Part shown: positions 61,001 through 64,000 of the stretch, piece after piece
Numbering within the stretch: the first letter of the stretch is position 1
Layout: every line of letters begins with the position of its first letter
Source of the DNA: Arthrobacter sp. NIO-1057
GTDB taxonomy: Bacteria > Actinomycetota > Actinomycetes > Actinomycetales > Micrococcaceae
DNA: 64,000 nt
Reading direction: 5' to 3'
NCBI RefSeq assembly: GCF_900094805.1
Contig: NZ_FMAT01000001.1
Coordinates: 124,001 to 188,000 of the forward strand
Program-made: the position numbers and the translations under genes
Notes under the pieces: generated by a model
What the model was told of the DNA's origin: nothing
What the model saw: the letters and a program-made list of their open reading frames with translations, nothing else
Databases searched by the model: none

Positions 61001-64000
61001 TCCGTAGATCCGTTTCAACCATCGTTCGATGGGCCATGACCACGATTACTGCCACGGCGATGATCGTGGCAGTCGCCGTAGCATCACCGTCGCAGGCACG
61101 TGCAGATAGTGTGCCCGCTGATCCCGCGGACCCGCTCACCCCGACGACGGTCACCGCAGACGCACTGCCGACCGTTCAGATCGATGGCGTGGTCTGGAGC
61201 CAGGTGGTCATCGGTAACACCGTCTACGCCGGAGGAAGCTTCACCACCGCACGACCTGCAGGCGCGGCGGCCGGGACACAAACAGTGACGCGCAAGAACA
61301 TCCTGGCCTACGACATCCGAACCGGAGATCTGGTAAATAGCTTCACCCCAGAATTTAATGCTCAGGTTCTTGCCCTTGCCGCCTCTCCGGACGGTCAGCG
61401 CCTCTACGTAGGCGGTGACTTCACCACCTTGGACGGGCAAAGCGCCTCGCGCATTGTGGCACTGGATCCGGCCACCGGAGAACGTATCGAGGAATTCGAC
61501 CCACAACCCTCCAACTCCGTGCGCAGCATTGTCGCTACGAACTCCACCGTGTATCTGGGCGGTTCATTCTTCCGCATCGGGGAAGCTTGGCGTGAGCAAG
61601 TGGCTGCATTACGTGCTAGTGACGCCGCACTCCTGTCATTCCGGCCAGTAGTTTCAGGAGGACACGTCGAGTCCATGTCACTGTCTCCAGATGGGACAAA
61701 GCTGGCCTTAGGTGGCAAATTCACGCAAGTGAATTCGACCGGCGATTTTGCCAGCGGCCTGGCCATCGTAAACACCGAGACCAGCGAGAAATACTCCTAT
61801 CCGGCAGCAACGTATATCCGCAATGGCGGGGACACCGGCTCCATAACGTCTATTGCTACGGATCAGGACACGTTCTACGCCAGTGGCTACACCTTCGGGC
61901 GCAACACCACCCTAGAAGGCGTGGTAGCAATCAAGTGGGCTGACCTTGAAACCCGTTGGGTAGAGGACTGCCATGGAGATACCTACTCCGTGCATGCTAC
62001 GGGAGACCTCCTCTACATTGCCGGGCATCCGCACTATTGCGGAAACATTGGTGGATTCGCCCAAGAACCTAACTGGCAGTACAACAGAGCCATGGCTTTC
62101 AGCAAGGAAACAGCCGGAACGATTGACCGTGAAATTCACGGATATACCAATTTTGAAGGACTGCCTCATCCACAGTTACAGACGTGGTTCCCGGCATTGA
62201 GCACCGGCACCTATACCGGACAGAGCCAAGGACCGTGGAGCGTCACCGGTAATGATGACTACATTGTCTATGGTGGCGAATTCCAACGGGTGAACTACAA
62301 AAACCAGCAGGGTCTGGTCCGCTTCGCAATCAGGGACCTAGCCCCTAATGACAGAGGACCGCTGCCAAGCGGCGAAGACTTCGTTCCGACCTTGAGCTCC
62401 ACCACTGCGGGCCAAGTGCGCATCCGTTGGCAGGCTGCCGCGGATATGGACAACGGGACGCTGACCTACAAGATCATCCGTGACGGGGCGAATAATTCTC
62501 CTATCCATACCGTAAAATCCAATTCGACATTCTGGATGCGCCAAGGCCTGTCCTTCATAGACAAGGATGTGGCGCCCGGAAGCACACACAGCTACCGCGT
62601 CTTCGCTGTGGATCCGACAGGGCGTGAGGCCCGCAGTACAACCGAAAGCATTACTGTTGCCCAGGACACTGTTGCTTCCACCGCATATGAAAAGATCATC
62701 AAGGCTGATAAGCCCAAGGCTTACTGGCCGTTCGGTGCAGCTGACAACACTACTGCAATTGACGCAGCAGCCAGTGAAGATCTACAGCTCACAGGAAATT
62801 CAGATGTCGACTCGTCATCAGCTATTACCGGAGGAAATGGCCACAGCCTGTCATTGGGCGGTAGCGGTGCACAGGACACGGTTCGCTGGACGCGTCCGCA
62901 AGAGTTCACAACCGAACTATGGTTCAAGGCCTCGTCCGTGCAACGCGGCCGTCTCATCGGCTATGGCAACGGGCAGAATGCAGACTCGACAGACCATGAC
63001 CGCGTGACCTATTTGAATTCTCAAGGACGCTTGTCCTTCGGGGTGACCGAACGTGGCGCTCGCCGAGTGATTACCTCGTCTAGGACCTACACCGATAACA
63101 AATGGCATCACGTGGTCTCAAGCCTGGGTGAAGAAGGTATGCGCCTGTATGTGGATGGGCAGCAAGTAGCATCGCGGGCTAGCACCAAATCCGCGTTGGA
63201 ACTCGATGGCTTCTGGAGACTAGGCAATGACCGGGTCAACGGATGGAGCTCGGCGCCTATTAGCGGTTTCGCCGGACGGATCGACGAAGCCGCCGTCTAT
63301 GACAAGCAGCTGAGTCCGGCCGCAGTCGAGAACCACTACCAAGCCGGCATCGGCCAAGCAGCCAACGCTACTCCATCGGCAGAATTAACTTATGAAGTCC
63401 AAGGCCAGCAGCTCACCGTAGATGCTTCGGGATCCACGGATTCTGACGGCACCATTGCTAGCTATGAGTGGGACTTTGGAGATGGAAATAGTGCCGAAGG
63501 CATGACCGCAGCGCACGACTATGCGGAACCCGGGACCTACCAGGTGAAGCTGACAGTGACCGATGACGCTGGCGGGAAAGACTCGGCCACGAAGCAGGTC
63601 ACCATTCTGCCGCCGCCGGAACCCAACCAGCCTCCGGAAGCAACCTTTGAAATCACTGAAGTCAACGGGCTGAAAGTCACCGTTGATGCCTCGCAGAGTA
63701 CAGATCCCGATAATGATGAGCTCAGCTACCGCTGGTCTTTCGGCAACGGCAGCGATTGGGTGGAAGGCTCAGCCGTGGAATCGTTCAGCTACACCGAGCC
63801 AGATGAGTACACGATTACCTTGGAAGTCAGTGATCCGGACGGATTGGTCGATACGCACACCGAAACGGTGAAGGTCGCACTTCCGCCTGGGCCGTTGGCC
63901 GCTGACACCTTTGACCGCAATGTCACTGGCAATTGGGGCGCTGCAGATACTGGCGGCACGTGGACAAGAACAGGATCCGCGGCGACCGCCAACGTTACCG
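60997..64000 (+). CDS. Second giant secreted propeller/FN3/LamG/PKD protein, cut by window end
   Basis: An open frame from ATG 60997 (overlapping the previous stop, ATGA) runs past base 64000 without a stop: at least 1001 residues. Signal peptide MIRRSVSTIVRWAMTTITAT with cleavage near 36 (ARA-DS); beta-propeller-like region ~45-450 (YVGGDFTTLDGQ, YLGGSFFRIG units); FN3-like ~465-556; one LamG domain ~567-785 (HDRVTYLNSQGRLSFGV); two PKD domains (~790-870 with YEWDFGDG, ~874-963 with YRWSFGNG); then the shared terminal domain starting DTFDRNVTGNWGAADTGG at ~966. It is a shorter paralogue of the 46356 protein. No stop inside the window, so anchoring signals further on cannot be excluded. Confidence 0.9.
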   Translation, partial: MIRRSVSTIVRWAMTTITATAMIVAVAVASPSQARADSVPADPADPLTPTTVTADALPTVQIDGVVWSQVVIGNTVYAGGSFTTARPAGAAAGTQTVTRKNILAYDIRTGDLVNSFTPEFNAQVLALAASPDGQRLYVGGDFTTLDGQSASRIVALDPATGERIEEFDPQPSNSVRSIVATNSTVYLGGSFFRIGEAWREQVAALRASDAALLSFRPVVSGGHVESMSLSPDGTKLALGGKFTQVNSTGDFASGLAIVNTETSEKYSYPAATYIRNGGDTGSITSIATDQDTFYASGYTFGRNTTLEGVVAIKWADLETRWVEDCHGDTYSVHATGDLLYIAGHPHYCGNIGGFAQEPNWQYNRAMAFSKETAGTIDREIHGYTNFEGLPHPQLQTWFPALSTGTYTGQSQGPWSVTGNDDYIVYGGEFQRVNYKNQQGLVRFAIRDLAPNDRGPLPSGEDFVPTLSSTTAGQVRIRWQAAADMDNGTLTYKIIRDGANNSPIHTVKSNSTFWMRQGLSFIDKDVAPGSTHSYRVFAVDPTGREARSTTESITVAQDTVASTAYEKIIKADKPKAYWPFGAADNTTAIDAAASEDLQLTGNSDVDSSSAITGGNGHSLSLGGSGAQDTVRWTRPQEFTTELWFKASSVQRGRLIGYGNGQNADSTDHDRVTYLNSQGRLSFGVTERGARRVITSSRTYTDNKWHHVVSSLGEEGMRLYVDGQQVASRASTKSALELDGFWRLGNDRVNGWSSAPISGFAGRIDEAAVYDKQLSPAAVENHYQAGIGQAANATPSAELTYEVQGQQLTVDASGSTDSDGTIASYEWDFGDGNSAEGMTAAHDYAEPGTYQVKLTVTDDAGGKDSATKQVTILPPPEPNQPPEATFEITEVNGLKVTVDASQSTDPDNDELSYRWSFGNGSDWVEGSAVESFSYTEPDEYTITLEVSDPDGLVDTHTETVKVALPPGPLAADTFDRNVTGNWGAADTGGTWTRTGSAATANVT

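Overview
The window comes from a moderately GC-rich actinobacterium. The gene set (C50 carotenoid operon of the decaprenoxanthin type, ilvD/ilvBNC with an attenuator, mqo, an RmlA/RmlB/RmlCD set, PKD/LamG surface proteins) looks most like the Micrococcaceae, probably Glutamicibacter or Arthrobacter. That assignment is inference from gene content; no search was run.

Layout. 1-2.6 kb: a sensor kinase cut by the left edge, divergent from a two-gene ABC exporter. 2.8-4.1 kb: ohrR-ohr-doxX peroxide module with an operator palindrome. 4.3-13.6 kb: leftward housekeeping genes (RND exporter, aldo/keto reductase, mqo, peptide-binding lipoprotein, 2-hydroxyacid dehydrogenase), most with clear hairpin terminators. 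13.8-15.2 kb: three identical tRNA-Lys(CTT) genes, bcp and tRNA-Leu(TAG). 15.3-24.6 kb: a visibly GC-richer block with two MarR regulators, an NAD(P)-binding protein, a TspO-like membrane protein and crtE-crtB-crtI-crtYe-crtYf-crtEb-idi; the crt genes overlap at nearly every junction. 24.7-30.8 kb: an unknown gene, ilvD, then ilvB-ilvN-ilvC preceded by a 15-residue leader peptide rich in Val/Leu/Ile and an attenuator. 31-32.6 kb: a secreted Lys-rich protein and a methyltransferase.

32.7-64 kb is one large surface-polysaccharide locus. It holds dTDP-rhamnose genes (rmlA, rmlB, an rmlC-rmlD fusion), two tandem giant LuxR-type regulators, an initiating sugar-phosphate transferase, a Wzx-like flippase, a CDP-alcohol phosphotransferase, a chain-length protein whose fused kinase domain has lost its Walker motifs, a Wzy-like polymerase, a glycosyltransferase, a cytidylyltransferase, two paralogous lipoproteins, a right-handed beta-helix protein, and two very large secreted proteins built from beta-propeller, FN3-like, LamG and PKD modules. 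Three of the secreted proteins share a terminal domain of about 200 residues (D-T-F...G-W-G...T-G-G), although none shows an LPXTG anchor. The most interesting hypothesis here is that this locus makes a polysaccharide (rhamnose-containing, perhaps carrying CDP-alcohol-derived phosphate groups) together with its own dedicated binding proteins. Several transcription units in the locus share a recurring TTGGGG-type leader element, and two share a longer upstream segment.
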